A DNA stretch of 64,000 nucleotides from Chlorogloeopsis sp. ULAP01 (GCF_030381805.1 NZ_JAUDRH010000005.1:124001-188000), one strand, 5' to 3'; positions 10,102 through 19,825 are shown, counted from the stretch's first letter. Numbers and translations are program-made. The notes: generated from the letters alone by a model not told the origin.

Positions 10102-11279
10102 AAATTATTTATGTGACTACTGAACTCTCTACAGGTACAGGCGGGGGTGAAAGAATGCTTTACAACATCCTATCTAAAATCAATCTTTCCCGGTTTAGTC
10201 CTGTTGTGGTTTCTTTGATGGATCGGGGGATATGGGGCGATTCTATTGAAGCATTGGGTATTCCAGTTCATACGTTGGGAATGAAAGCAGGACAGCCGAC
10301 ATTAGAAGCCACTTGGCAATTAATTCGTACAGTACGGCAACATAATCCCGATCTGATTCAAGGCTGGATGTATCACGGTAATTTTGCTGCGCAATTAGCT
10401 GGTGCTTTTTTATTCAAGAAAACACCGATTTTATGGAATATTCAATGTTCACTTGATTCTTTGACTCAACTTGATAATAAAATGACCGCAACTATTGTTA
10501 AAAGTTGTGCTTATCTATCTCGGTTGACTAGCAAAATTGTGTTTGTTTCTCAAACTAGTAAAGTACAACATGAAGCTTTGGGATATTGCCAAAAAAAAAG
10601 CTACGTAATTCCTAATTCTTGTGATACTTCACTATTTAAACCATTGTTGGAGGCTAAATCAAGTGTTAGGTCAGAACTAGGTTTATCAGAAAATACTCTA
10701 CTGATTGGATTGATGGGTCGCTATCATCCAATGAAAGACCATACAAATTTTCTTCAAGCTGCTGCTATTCTCTTAAAAGAATATTCTCATACCCATTTTC
10801 TTTTAGCTGGTTCTGGAGTCAATCCAGAGAATCATACTTTGCAACGTTTAATTGAAGATTTAAAAATTGGCGATCGCATCCACTTGTTAGGGCATCGCAG
10901 TGATATGCCTCGTCTTAATGCTGCTGTTGATATTGCTACTTCTTGTTCTGCTTTTGGAGAAGGATGGCCTTTAGTAGTAGGGGAGGCTATGTCTTGCGGT
11001 GTGCCTTGTGTTGTTACAAATGTGAGTGATTCAGCGTCGATTGTAGGTAATACAGGACGGGTAGTACCTCCACAAAATTCAGAGGCATTGGCTCAAGCTT
11101 GGAAAGAGTTAATTGATATTGGTTCAAAGGGCAGAGAAGCATTAGGAAAATCAGCACGAGCCAGAATAATCGAATACTTTTCTTTAGACTCAGTTGTTGA
11201 TCAGTATGAAGCATTATATGAAAGTGTTTTGTCACAAAATAAATTATTTGAAAAATTTGTAGTCAATTTAGGGAGATAA
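10098..11279 (+). CDS. Glycosyltransferase family 4
   Basis: The 393-residue protein has the GT4 features GTGGGERMLYNIL near the N-terminus, LMGRYHPMKDHTNFLQAA, and the E-x7-E motif in EGWPLVVGEAMSCG, then VTNVSDSASIVG. It is the closest relative in the window of the enzyme at 7707. The start codon lies in the stop of the polymerase gene (ATGA), and the methyltransferase follows after one base, so all three are probably translated from one messenger. It is predicted to act at the cytoplasmic face of the membrane on the lipid-linked intermediate; donor unknown. Confidence 0.9.
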   Translation: MKIIYVTTELSTGTGGGERMLYNILSKINLSRFSPVVVSLMDRGIWGDSIEALGIPVHTLGMKAGQPTLEATWQLIRTVRQHNPDLIQGWMYHGNFAAQLAGAFLFKKTPILWNIQCSLDSLTQLDNKMTATIVKSCAYLSRLTSKIVFVSQTSKVQHEALGYCQKKSYVIPNSCDTSLFKPLLEAKSSVRSELGLSENTLLIGLMGRYHPMKDHTNFLQAAAILLKEYSHTHFLLAGSGVNPENHTLQRLIEDLKIGDRIHLLGHRSDMPRLNAAVDIATSCSAFGEGWPLVVGEAMSCGVPCVVTNVSDSASIVGNTGRVVPPQNSEALAQAWKELIDIGSKGREALGKSARARIIEYFSLDSVVDQYEALYESVLSQNKLFEKFVVNLGR

Positions 11280-11280
11280 T

Positions 11281-12111
11281 ATGAAATCTAACCTTGATAT
11301 AAAAGTAGTCGAAGGATTTGGTGATGAATGGAGCAGATTCGACCAATCTACTCTTTCTCAAGCAGAACATCTAGAAATGTTCTACGAGTATTTCGATATC
11401 TTTCCTTGGTATACCCTGCCAAAAGATGCGGTTGGTTTTGATGTTGGATGTGGTAGTGGTAGGTGGGCAAAGTTAGTAGCTCCGAGAGTGGGTAAGTTAC
11501 ACTGCATAGATCCTAGTAGCGCTGCTTTAGATGTAGCTAAAAAAAATCTAAGTAAAATGTCAAATTGTGAATTCCATTTAGCAGGAGTTGATCATCTGCC
11601 TTTAGAAAACAATTCTGCCGATTTTGGTTATGCATTAGGTGTGCTGCATCATACTCCTGATCCTGCTAGCGGCATCAAAATTTGTGTTTCAAAACTTAAA
11701 CAATCAGCTCCATTTTTGCTCTATTTATACTATAAATTTGATAATAGACCTTTGTGGTTTTACTTACTCTGGCAAATAACTGAGCCTGTTCGCTTTTTGA
11801 TATCTCGTTCACCTTATTCACTTAGGTATTTACTTAGTCAAATCATTGCAATTTTCATTTATTTTCCCCTTGCTCAGGGTGCATTGCTGCTAGAAAAGCT
11901 TGGATTCAATGTAGATTCTTTTCCTCTTTCCGCGTATAGAAACAGAAGTTTTTATGTCATGCGGACTGATGCTTTGGATCGGTTTGGTACAAAATTAGAA
12001 AAGCGATTCACCAAAAAAGAAATTCAAAAAATGATGGAAGATGCAGGTTTGGAAAGAATCAGTTTTAGGAATTCTGCTCCTTACTGGTGTGCAATAGGTT
12101 ACAAAAAATAG
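11281..12111 (+). CDS. Class I SAM-dependent methyltransferase
   Basis: The 276-residue protein contains motif I VGFDVGCGSGRWAK (about residues 53-66), the acidic ribose contact in LHCIDPSS, and motif IV-like LGVLHHTPDPASG. A hydrophobic stretch near residues 155-205 (LWFYLLWQITEPVRFLIS and IIAIFIYFPLAQGALLL) is unusual for a soluble methyltransferase and suggests membrane association. In an EPS locus the likely role is O-methylation of a sugar, but no substrate can be read. The start lies 1 base after the stop of the GT4 gene. Confidence 0.85.
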   Translation: MKSNLDIKVVEGFGDEWSRFDQSTLSQAEHLEMFYEYFDIFPWYTLPKDAVGFDVGCGSGRWAKLVAPRVGKLHCIDPSSAALDVAKKNLSKMSNCEFHLAGVDHLPLENNSADFGYALGVLHHTPDPASGIKICVSKLKQSAPFLLYLYYKFDNRPLWFYLLWQITEPVRFLISRSPYSLRYLLSQIIAIFIYFPLAQGALLLEKLGFNVDSFPLSAYRNRSFYVMRTDALDRFGTKLEKRFTKKEIQKMMEDAGLERISFRNSAPYWCAIGYKK

Positions 12112-12124
12112 GTGGAATAAATGG

Positions 12125-14071
12125 ATGTGTGGTATAACTGGTTTTTTCAATCCCTCTGCACAAACTAGTTCTGAGCAAATGCAGGTAATTGTTCAGGCTA
12201 TGTCCTCTACATTAGTTCATCGTGGCCCTGATGATGGAGGTAGCTGGGTTGATGCAGAGATGGGAATTGCCTTGGGGCATCGGCGACTGGCGATTGTAGA
12301 TCTTTCACCAGAAGGACATCAACCGATGGTGTCTGCTGACGATCGCTATATGATTGTTTTTAATGGTGAGATTTACAACTTTTTAGAATTACGGCATGAA
12401 CTCGAACAACTAGGACACCGCTTTCGCAGTCATTCTGATACTGAGGTGATGCTGGCTAGTTTTAGCCAATGGGGTTTAAATGGGGCAATTAAGCGCTTTA
12501 ACGGGATGTTTGCCTTTGCTTTATGGGATCGGCAAGCACAGGTTTTGCATTTAGGGCGCGATCGCTTGGGTGAAAAGCCCCTTTATTACGGTTGGATCAA
12601 TCAGACGCTGCTATTCGCTTCGGAATTAAAAGCTCTGAAAGCTTATCCCCATTTCCAGGCTCAAATCAACCGAGATGCTTTGACTTTGTTTCTCCGGTTT
12701 AGCTACATTCCTGCACCTTATTCAATCTACGAAGGCATCTATAAATTGCCACCTGGTTGTGTCCTCACCTGGAATGGTATAGAACCTTATTCTCAACCGA
12801 CATCTTACTGGTCTGTTAAGGAAACTGCCCACAAGGGCATTGCTGAACCCTTCATAGGTTCAGAACAGGAAGCAATAGCACAGTTAACAGCTTTGCTACA
12901 AGATGCTGTGAAACTGCGAATGGTTGCAGATGTACCCTTGGGTGCTTTTCTCTCAGGAGGTATTGATTCTTCCACAGTCATAGCCCTGATGCAGGCTCAA
13001 AGTAGGCAACCCGTTAGAACATTTAGCATCGGTTTTAATGAAGATGTTTACAACGAAGCCCAGTATGCTAAGGAGGTAGCACGGCATCTAGGCACAGATC
13101 ACACAGAACTTTATGTAACTCCACAAGAGGCACTTGCTGTTATCCCTAAGCTACCAACGCTTTACGATGAACCATTCTCAGATTCCTCTGGTATACCTAC
13201 CTTTCTGGTATCGCAACTAGCTAAACAAGATGTAACAGTTAGTCTTTCAGGCGATGGTGGCGATGAACTGTTTGCAGGATACAATCGCTATTTCTGGGGT
13301 CGCAGTATTTGGCAGAAAATAGGGTGGATGCCACCAAAATTACGCAAGGATGCAGTTGGTGTTTTAACTCACATCTCACCCCTAGTGAAGAATAGTGCTT
13401 TTGCTGGCTTTAGCAACTTAATACCAGCTAAATTCAAACCACTTTTGCTTGGAGATACATTGCACAAGCTGAGTGAAATTTTGGCAGTTGCTAATCCTGA
13501 GATGATGTACACTCATCTGGTTTCCCATTGGAAACAACCAGAAACTTTAGTCAGAGGTGGTTTAGAACTACCTACAGCTTTAAGCGATCGCCAATGCTGG
13601 GCTAATTTACCCGACTTCACTCAACGGATGATGTATCTTGATGCAGTGACTTATTTACCCGACGATATCCTAGTCAAGGTAGATCGAGCCAGTATGGGTG
13701 TGAGTTTAGAAGGGCGGATACCACTATTAGATCACCGTATAGTAGAATTTGCTTGGCGTCTGCCGCTAGCTATGAAAATTCGCAACGGGCAGGGTAAGTG
13801 GCTACTGCGCCAAGTTTTGTATAAGTATGTTCCTCAAAATCTGATTGAGCGTCCGAAGATGGGATTCAACATTCCCATTGATAGCTGGCTACGTGGTACT
13901 TTGCGAGACTGGGCAGAGACACTGCTAGATGAAAGTCGGTTGCGGCAAGAAGGATTTTTAAACCCACAGCCGATTCGGCAGAAATGGAAAGAACATCTTT
14001 TGGGCGATCGCGACTGGCAATACTATCTATGGGATGTGCTGATGTTCCAGGCGTGGCTGGAAAACAACTAG
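12125..14071 (+). CDS. asnB: Asparagine synthase (glutamine-hydrolysing)-like amidotransferase
   Basis: The 648-residue protein begins MCGITGFFNPS, so Cys2 can act as the class II glutaminase nucleophile. The glutaminase half covers about residues 1-210 (RLAIVDLSPEGHQPM, NGEIYN), and the synthetase half carries the ATP-pyrophosphatase loop SGGIDSS near 277 and SLSGDGGDELFAGYNRY. AGGTGG just upstream is a good ribosome-binding site. Classical AsnB makes asparagine, but copies inside polysaccharide loci are widely thought to amidate other carboxylates such as uronic acids; that role is inferred here. All catalytic elements look intact, and the length is normal for the family. Confidence 0.85.
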   Translation: MCGITGFFNPSAQTSSEQMQVIVQAMSSTLVHRGPDDGGSWVDAEMGIALGHRRLAIVDLSPEGHQPMVSADDRYMIVFNGEIYNFLELRHELEQLGHRFRSHSDTEVMLASFSQWGLNGAIKRFNGMFAFALWDRQAQVLHLGRDRLGEKPLYYGWINQTLLFASELKALKAYPHFQAQINRDALTLFLRFSYIPAPYSIYEGIYKLPPGCVLTWNGIEPYSQPTSYWSVKETAHKGIAEPFIGSEQEAIAQLTALLQDAVKLRMVADVPLGAFLSGGIDSSTVIALMQAQSRQPVRTFSIGFNEDVYNEAQYAKEVARHLGTDHTELYVTPQEALAVIPKLPTLYDEPFSDSSGIPTFLVSQLAKQDVTVSLSGDGGDELFAGYNRYFWGRSIWQKIGWMPPKLRKDAVGVLTHISPLVKNSAFAGFSNLIPAKFKPLLLGDTLHKLSEILAVANPEMMYTHLVSHWKQPETLVRGGLELPTALSDRQCWANLPDFTQRMMYLDAVTYLPDDILVKVDRASMGVSLEGRIPLLDHRIVEFAWRLPLAMKIRNGQGKWLLRQVLYKYVPQNLIERPKMGFNIPIDSWLRGTLRDWAETLLDESRLRQEGFLNPQPIRQKWKEHLLGDRDWQYYLWDVLMFQAWLENN

Positions 14072-14159
14072 ATATACAGTATCGCTAGCGGCAAAAGATA
14101 TTAAGTAAATCGTAGTGGCAAGTTATATATGAATTGGGCTTACCTCTGTGTACGGGTGT

Positions 14160-14214
14160 ATATACTCTTGGTTTGCATTTAATACTGAAAGTTAGATATT
14201 GAATAAGAGTATAT
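14160..14214. repeat. 10-bp perfect inverted repeat with 35-base spacer
   Basis: ATATACTCTT at 14160-14169 is mirrored by AAGAGTATAT at 14205-14214. It lies in the only sizeable gap (198 bases) of the EPS locus, just ahead of the GH123-like gene, so it could be an operator or part of an RNA hairpin. AT-rich composition makes chance occurrence possible. Confidence 0.35.
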
Positions 14215-14269
14215 CGCTAAGGTCGATAGCGTAAAAAATGACTTTTTAAATATGGCTGATTAGGCACGA

Positions 14270-15910
14270 ATGGATAAAATATATTCTAAGAAAAAGAAAC
14301 AAATAAAATTCTCTTATTTTCTATGGGTGCTGGGAGCGCTATTAATTTTGCTTGCTTGTGCAAACATCAGCATTTTATTAGCAAAGAATTCCTCTTCACT
14401 AGCTCCTATTGTGTGGGTAGCTTCTAGTATGGAAAGAATCGGACGAGAAGACAAACCAGGAACTACAAACTCTATTGAACTTTATGCGGCTCGTGGAGAA
14501 TATGAACCCTTTCAAATCATCATTCAGGCACCACCAGGTGGTCTTAAAAATGTGAATGTTACGGTTTCAAATTTGTATGGTAAAAACCAACAAATCATAC
14601 CCCAGCAAAATATTACACTTTACCGAGAGCATTACGTTCATGTTCGTTATTCCAGTCCTAAATGGGGAGGTACTAAAAATCCACCATTAAACCCTGGTTG
14701 GTATGCCGATGGACTTATTCCTTTTCTAGATCCAGTAACTGGAAAACCTCCTAAGAAAGCTGATTTAAAAGCAGTTCCATTTCAACTTGTTGCCAAACAA
14801 AATCAACCAATTTGGGGCGATATATTTGTACCTCGCAACACACAACCTGGACAATATACAGGCAAGTTTACTGTTACAAGTAGTCAAGGGAAAGTCGAGG
14901 GCAAAATACTCTTAAAAGTTTGGAACTTTGAACTACCTCTAAAACCATCGCTTAATTCTTCTTTTTCATTTTGGGAAGCTGGTACTAAAAGTGCTAATGA
15001 AGAACTCCTCAAACACAAGCTTATGCCTGAAGATGTGAATACGGAGGACAAACATGAATTAGTTAATAAGTGGGGGCTTGTTTCTACGAACCTTGGTTTT
15101 TGGAGCAAAGCGAATATTAAGAACTGCCAGATGGTTCCAGCTCCTTCTGTGAAGCAATTGCAGACAACTGCTTCGCGCTATCAGCCTGGCTTGTTGCTAT
15201 ATAACTACACGGCTGATGAGATTGATAATTGTCCAAATCTTTACACCACGATTAAGCAGTGGGCGCGAAATCTGCACTCGGCTGGGATTGCTAACCTCAT
15301 CACTATGAAACCAGTACCTGAGCTTTATGATGACGGTTTAGGAAATGGGCGCTCTGCCGTAGATATATGGGTTTTGCTGCCGAGAATGTATGATGAGGCG
15401 CGAGAAAGAGTATTGTATGTACTTAATAAGGGAAACCAAGTTTGGTCTTACAACGCTTTAGTGCAAGATGATTACTCTCCAAAATGGGAAATAGACTTCG
15501 AGCCGATAAATTTCCGAATTCAACCAGGTTTTATCAGTCAGAGTCTCAGTCTCACAGGACTATTGTACTGGCGGATTGACCTATGGACTAAAGATCCTTG
15601 GCATGACGTTCAAACCTTCTTTGCTGACAACCACAATTATCCTGGTGAAGGAATGCTGGTTTATCCTGGCAAACAAGTAGGTATAGAAGGAGTTGTTCCT
15701 TCTATGAGACTTAAGTGGCTGAGAGAAGGAGTAGAGGATTACGAATACATCGAGATACTCAAAAAACTCGCTCGCAGAGATTGGGCGCTGGCAGTTAGTC
15801 GAGGTGTCGCTCGTGACTGGAAAAATTGGACACGCGATCCGAAGGTACTCGAATCTGCTAGACACCGATTAGGAGAGGAAATCGAGAGGCTTTCATCTAC
15901 TAGCAAATGA
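14270..15910 (+). CDS. Membrane-anchored glycoside hydrolase of the GH123/DUF4091 type
   Basis: The 546-residue protein starts with a lysine-rich stretch and one hydrophobic helix (residues about 17-40), a signal anchor or uncleaved signal, so the rest should face the periplasm or outside. Residues about 45-220 form a beta-rich N-terminal region with SIELYAARGEYEPFQIII. The catalytic part contains YTADEIDN; the Asp316-Glu317 pair matches the acidic pair used for substrate-assisted catalysis in GH123 beta-N-acetylgalactosaminidases. The C-terminal block with GLLYWRIDLW and MRLKWLREGVEDYEYIEIL is the DUF4091 signature. It may trim or edit the polymer made by this locus. The gene follows a 198-base gap but ends 1 base before the next GT4 gene. 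Confidence 0.8.
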   Translation: MDKIYSKKKKQIKFSYFLWVLGALLILLACANISILLAKNSSSLAPIVWVASSMERIGREDKPGTTNSIELYAARGEYEPFQIIIQAPPGGLKNVNVTVSNLYGKNQQIIPQQNITLYREHYVHVRYSSPKWGGTKNPPLNPGWYADGLIPFLDPVTGKPPKKADLKAVPFQLVAKQNQPIWGDIFVPRNTQPGQYTGKFTVTSSQGKVEGKILLKVWNFELPLKPSLNSSFSFWEAGTKSANEELLKHKLMPEDVNTEDKHELVNKWGLVSTNLGFWSKANIKNCQMVPAPSVKQLQTTASRYQPGLLLYNYTADEIDNCPNLYTTIKQWARNLHSAGIANLITMKPVPELYDDGLGNGRSAVDIWVLLPRMYDEARERVLYVLNKGNQVWSYNALVQDDYSPKWEIDFEPINFRIQPGFISQSLSLTGLLYWRIDLWTKDPWHDVQTFFADNHNYPGEGMLVYPGKQVGIEGVVPSMRLKWLREGVEDYEYIEILKKLARRDWALAVSRGVARDWKNWTRDPKVLESARHRLGEEIERLSSTSK

Positions 15911-15911
15911 T

Positions 15912-17072
15912 ATGAACAACGCTACACCAAAAACTGTTTGGCACATTGGAGGAGAAGATGTGCGGCTTCGGATTCCTTTATTGCTGGCGCTCAGGGAGAG
16001 AGGTTTCCATGTGGGGGCGGTTGGATCTGAAGATGGAGTTGACTTTGCAGTCCATGACATACCATATTTTCGATATACGCTGAAACGGGAAATAAACCCA
16101 GTTGCAGATTTATATACTCGTTCCCAACTTTTTCATTTATTTACTAAATATCAACCAGATATTGTGCATGGCTTCGATACAAAGCCAGCTATAATCGCAC
16201 CAGTTATAGCGAAGAAGGCTAAAGTACCGGGAATAGTACGTACTATTACTGGGATGGGTTATATCTTTTCTTCTAATTCTCCCTTAGCACTTGCACTTAG
16301 ACCTATATATTGTCATCTACAAGGAAAAGCATCTGCTGCGGGAATTACAGTCTTTCAGAATCCTGACGATCGCCAATATTTTCACGAGCATGGGATGGTG
16401 CAAAATGGTTGCGATGATTTAGTTTTGGGTTCGGGCATAGATGTAGAAAAGTTCATCAATGACTGCCCCAAGCCCGAAGTGTTGGCAAATCTTCGTCAAG
16501 AATTAGGGCTGGAAGGGCAGTTGGTAGTGACTATGATTGCGCGTCTTGTTGTTGCTAAAGGGGTGAGGGAATATCTAGATGCTGCTAGCATGGTGCGCAG
16601 ATTAGTGAAAAATGTCAAATTTTTATTGATTGGTTCCTTATCTTCAGAAGGGCGACAAGCAGTTTCAATCCAAGAAATTCAGCAAAAAGCTGATGATATT
16701 TGCTATCTTGGCTCTCGCAATGACATTGGGGCGCTACTGTCTTTAAGCGATATTTTTGTCTTGCCTAGTTATTACCGTGAAGGTGTGCCACGGGTTTTGT
16801 TAGAGGCTGGTGCAATGAAACTTCCCTTGATTACAACAAATATGCCTGGTTGCAAGGAGGTTGTGCGAGATGGTTGGAATGGTTTGTTGATTCCTGCTCG
16901 GAATGGAAAAATTTTAGCTACGGCAATTATGCAACTTCTTAAGTCGAAGGAGCAAAGAATTTTAATGGGTAATCGTAGCAGTTTACATATCAAAGAAAAC
17001 TTCTGTCTCAAAAAGGTAGCAGATTCTTATACAAACATTTACTACCGTGCTTTAGGAGCAATGCATCTATAG
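15912..17072 (+). CDS. Glycosyltransferase family 4, CapM/PglA-like
   Basis: This 386-residue enzyme differs from the other GT4 proteins of the locus. The N-terminus reads HIGGEDVRLRIPLL, followed by IVHGFDTKPAIIAPVIAKK and RTITGMGYIFSS, a pattern seen in CapM, PglA and related transferases that add the second sugar onto an undecaprenyl-linked amino sugar. The donor half has ARLVVAKGVREYLDAA and the E-x7-E motif in EGVPRVLLEAGAMK, followed by TNMPGCKEVVRDG. It lies near the DegT aminotransferase and the initiating transferase, which fits a role as second enzyme of assembly. The specific linkage is inferred by analogy only. Confidence 0.85.
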   Translation: MNNATPKTVWHIGGEDVRLRIPLLLALRERGFHVGAVGSEDGVDFAVHDIPYFRYTLKREINPVADLYTRSQLFHLFTKYQPDIVHGFDTKPAIIAPVIAKKAKVPGIVRTITGMGYIFSSNSPLALALRPIYCHLQGKASAAGITVFQNPDDRQYFHEHGMVQNGCDDLVLGSGIDVEKFINDCPKPEVLANLRQELGLEGQLVVTMIARLVVAKGVREYLDAASMVRRLVKNVKFLLIGSLSSEGRQAVSIQEIQQKADDICYLGSRNDIGALLSLSDIFVLPSYYREGVPRVLLEAGAMKLPLITTNMPGCKEVVRDGWNGLLIPARNGKILATAIMQLLKSKEQRILMGNRSSLHIKENFCLKKVADSYTNIYYRALGAMHL

Positions 17073-17130
17073 CAAGCTTGTTGAAAAAATACAAAAATTA
17101 AATCAATTAATTTTAAAATTAAAATGTTTT

Positions 17131-17826
17131 ATGAACACTGAAATTGAGGCTATTCGTCAGCGTTATGCTAGACGCGAACAAATTCCTAAATCATCTTTAG
17201 ATGACCCATTAAATCCATTTAATTACATGAGTTATGAAGAAAAACGGCGAGCTTTCATTCACTGGATTAACAAGTCTGGTTTAGCACCTGTTCAAGATAA
17301 ACGAGTATTAGAGATTGGTTGTGGTTTTGGAGATAATTTACTTCAATTTATATCTTTGGGTTTTCAGCCAGAAAACTTAGTAGGAAATGAACTTTTGGAA
17401 GAACGTGTTCTTAAAGCACGATGCTTACTTCCCACTGCAACTCAAGTTTTGCTTGGGGATGCCTTAGCTTTGGATTTAGAGAAAAATTCATTTGATGTTG
17501 TTTTACAAGCAACAGTATTTACTTCAATTTTAGATACAAAATTTCAAGAAAATTTAGCGAATCATATATGGTCGTTAGTTAAACCAGGAGGTGGAGTACT
17601 TTGGTATGACTTTATTTTCAATAATCCTAATAATTCAGATGTTCAAGGTATTTCAATTAAGCGAATTTACAAATTATTTCCTCAAAGTGAAATTAAGATA
17701 TGGCGAATAACATTAGCACCTCCTCTTGGTCGGTTAGTTGTGAGAATGCATCCAAATTTTTACACTTTACTAAATCTAATGCCATGCTTACGTACTCATG
17801 TTTTGTGCTGGATTAAAAAGAGTTGA
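17131..17826 (+). CDS. Class I SAM-dependent methyltransferase
   Basis: The 231-residue protein has motif I RVLEIGCGFGDNLLQF (about residues 54-69), the acidic residue in VGNELLEERV, and QVLLGDALALD as motif II-like. The substrate part is short. It is unrelated in detail to the methyltransferase at 11281 (no hydrophobic insert). In the locus it could methylate a sugar or amino sugar; nothing in the sequence fixes the acceptor. The gene is separated by about 58 AT-rich bases on the left and 42 on the right. Confidence 0.8.
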   Translation: MNTEIEAIRQRYARREQIPKSSLDDPLNPFNYMSYEEKRRAFIHWINKSGLAPVQDKRVLEIGCGFGDNLLQFISLGFQPENLVGNELLEERVLKARCLLPTATQVLLGDALALDLEKNSFDVVLQATVFTSILDTKFQENLANHIWSLVKPGGGVLWYDFIFNNPNNSDVQGISIKRIYKLFPQSEIKIWRITLAPPLGRLVVRMHPNFYTLLNLMPCLRTHVLCWIKKS

Positions 17827-17868
17827 TTCAAAAATATCAAGTAAATATAGAAATTTTTATAGAATATT

Positions 17869-19020
17869 ATGGAAAAATTTTTACCTTTTGCATTACCAGA
17901 GATTGGAGAAGAGGAAATCGCTGAAGTCGTTGACTCTTTAAGATCCAATTGGTTAACAACAGGGCCTAAAACCAAACGTTTTGAACAGGATTTTGCAGAA
18001 TTTATTGGCTATGGAGTTGAAGCGATCGCTGTTAATTCTGCCACTTCAGGATTACATTTGGCTCTAGAAGCACTGGGTATTGGTGATGGTGATGAAGTTA
18101 TAACCACAGTCCATACATTTACTGCTACCGCAGAAGTGATTCGCTACTTGGGGGCAAATCCAGTCTTTGTCGATATTGATATCAATACTCTCAATCTCAA
18201 TCCCACAAAAATTGAAGCAGCTATTACTCCTCGTACTAAAGCGATCATACCCGTCCATTTGGGAGGACTTGCGTGCGATATGGAGCCAATTTTGGCGATC
18301 GCTCAAAAGTATGGCTTGAAGGTGGTTGAAGATGCTGCCCATGCAATTCCAACAACCTATCAAGGTAAATTGATTGGCAGCCTAGATAGTGACGCGACTG
18401 TTTATAGTTTTTATGCCACCAAAACAATTACCACTGGCGAAGGTGGAATGCTCGTTACCCGCAATCTTGAAGTTGCCCAACGCTGCCGGATGATGAGATT
18501 GCATGGTATTAGTCGAGATGCTTTTGATCGTTATACCTCAACTAAACCTTCCTGGCACTATGAGGTAGTTGCACCTGGTTTCAAATATAATATGACGGAT
18601 CTGGCTGCTTCTGTTGGCATCCATCAACTTCAGAAAGCTTGGATGTTCCAAAAAAAACGGGCGGCGATCGCCAAACGATATGATGCAGAGTTTGCTGGCT
18701 TGCCTTTACATCTGCCGGCAAAATCAACTGATGGAGATACCCACTCTTGGCATTTGTATGTAATTCGTTTAGACGACTCTGCAAAAGTAAGCCGTGATAC
18801 ATTCATTGAGCAACTAGCTGCTAAAGGTATTGGTTGTAGCGTTCACTATATTCCATTGCATTTGCACCCCTACTGGCGTGACAAATATAATCTGCACTCC
18901 GACGATTTTCCTTGCGCTTCCTATGCTTATAAACGCATAGTGAGCTTACCAATATATACAAAAATGGCTGAAGCAGATCAAACCCGTGTTATTGAAGCCG
19001 TTAAAAAAACTTTGAATTAA
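17869..19020 (+). CDS. DegT/DnrJ/EryC1/StrS-family sugar aminotransferase
   Basis: The 383-residue protein is a full-length PLP-dependent aminotransferase of the ArnB/PglE type. Lys185 in SFYATKTITTGEGGM is the Schiff-base lysine; VNSATSGLHLALEALGIG and VVEDAAHAIPTTYQGK provide cofactor contacts, and HSWHLYVIRL and GIGCSVHYIPLH complete the family pattern. It converts a 4-keto-6-deoxy (or 3-keto) nucleotide sugar to an amino sugar with glutamate as donor. The CapD-type dehydratase at 2128 can supply such a 4-keto substrate, so the EPS probably contains a 4-amino-4,6-dideoxy or similar sugar. It precedes the initiating transferase by 47 bases. Confidence 0.9.
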   Translation: MEKFLPFALPEIGEEEIAEVVDSLRSNWLTTGPKTKRFEQDFAEFIGYGVEAIAVNSATSGLHLALEALGIGDGDEVITTVHTFTATAEVIRYLGANPVFVDIDINTLNLNPTKIEAAITPRTKAIIPVHLGGLACDMEPILAIAQKYGLKVVEDAAHAIPTTYQGKLIGSLDSDATVYSFYATKTITTGEGGMLVTRNLEVAQRCRMMRLHGISRDAFDRYTSTKPSWHYEVVAPGFKYNMTDLAASVGIHQLQKAWMFQKKRAAIAKRYDAEFAGLPLHLPAKSTDGDTHSWHLYVIRLDDSAKVSRDTFIEQLAAKGIGCSVHYIPLHLHPYWRDKYNLHSDDFPCASYAYKRIVSLPIYTKMAEADQTRVIEAVKKTLN

Positions 19021-19067
19021 TTCTTGTCTCAATTAAAGTTTTCTAAATAACAAGCTATTAAATAACT

Positions 19068-19661
19068 ATGTCTAAACGAATTTTTGATTTGTTTTTTTCC
19101 TTAATTGGTATTACGATTTTGCTGCCTCTATTTCTGATGATTGCAATATCTATTAAATTAGACTCTCCAGGCCCTGTATTTTTTAGACAAGTGAGAGTTG
19201 GGCGTTTTGGGTGCGAATTTAAAATCTATAAGTTCCGCACTATGATAATTGAAGCTGAGAAAATGGGTAAGCAAATTACAATTGATAATGACCAAAGAAT
19301 TACTAGAATTGGAAGATTTTTGAGAAAATATAAACTAGATGAGCTTCCACAACTACTCAATGTGATTAAAGGAGAAATGAGTTTAGTAGGCCCTCGTCCT
19401 GAAGTACCAAAATATGTTTATATGTATACTCATGAACAACGTAGAGTTTTAGAAGTACTTCCAGGAATAACTGATTTAGCTTCAATAAAATTTCGGAATG
19501 AAAATCAACTATTAAAGCATAATCATAATCCAGAGGATTTCTATATACACGAAATAATGCCTCAAAAATTAAAGTTAAATATAGAATATATAGAGCAAAT
19601 GGGCTTGAGTTTTGATTTACTCATTATATGTAAAACTCTACTGCAAGTAATCGCAACATAA
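19068..19661 (+). CDS. Initiating phosphosugar transferase (bacterial sugar transferase, PglC/short WcaJ type)
   Basis: The 197-residue protein is the minimal, monotopic form: one hydrophobic N-terminal helix (residues 4-30) with no multi-pass extension. The catalytic core has PVFFRQVRVGRFGCEFKIYK and FRTM, then KLDELPQLLNVIKGEMSLVG and PRPEVPKYV, including the family's Asp-Glu dyad. These enzymes move a phosphosugar from a UDP-sugar to undecaprenyl phosphate at the inner-membrane face and so start each repeat unit. Short PglC-type enzymes often use diacetamido sugars, fitting the adjacent aminotransferase; the actual donor is inferred. Confidence 0.9.
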   Translation: MSKRIFDLFFSLIGITILLPLFLMIAISIKLDSPGPVFFRQVRVGRFGCEFKIYKFRTMIIEAEKMGKQITIDNDQRITRIGRFLRKYKLDELPQLLNVIKGEMSLVGPRPEVPKYVYMYTHEQRRVLEVLPGITDLASIKFRNENQLLKHNHNPEDFYIHEIMPQKLKLNIEYIEQMGLSFDLLIICKTLLQVIAT

Positions 19662-19825
19662 AACTTAGATTTTGAAAAATGTAGTAGGCATAAGTCTCTA
19701 GATGCCTAGCTTTGTAGGGAATAAAATATTACTTTGCTGTCTTGATAAAGAAATGAAAGAATCATGATTTCATAATTTCAATATTCAAGAAGATTTGATT
19801 AAATTTAAGGAATTTAAAACAACTT

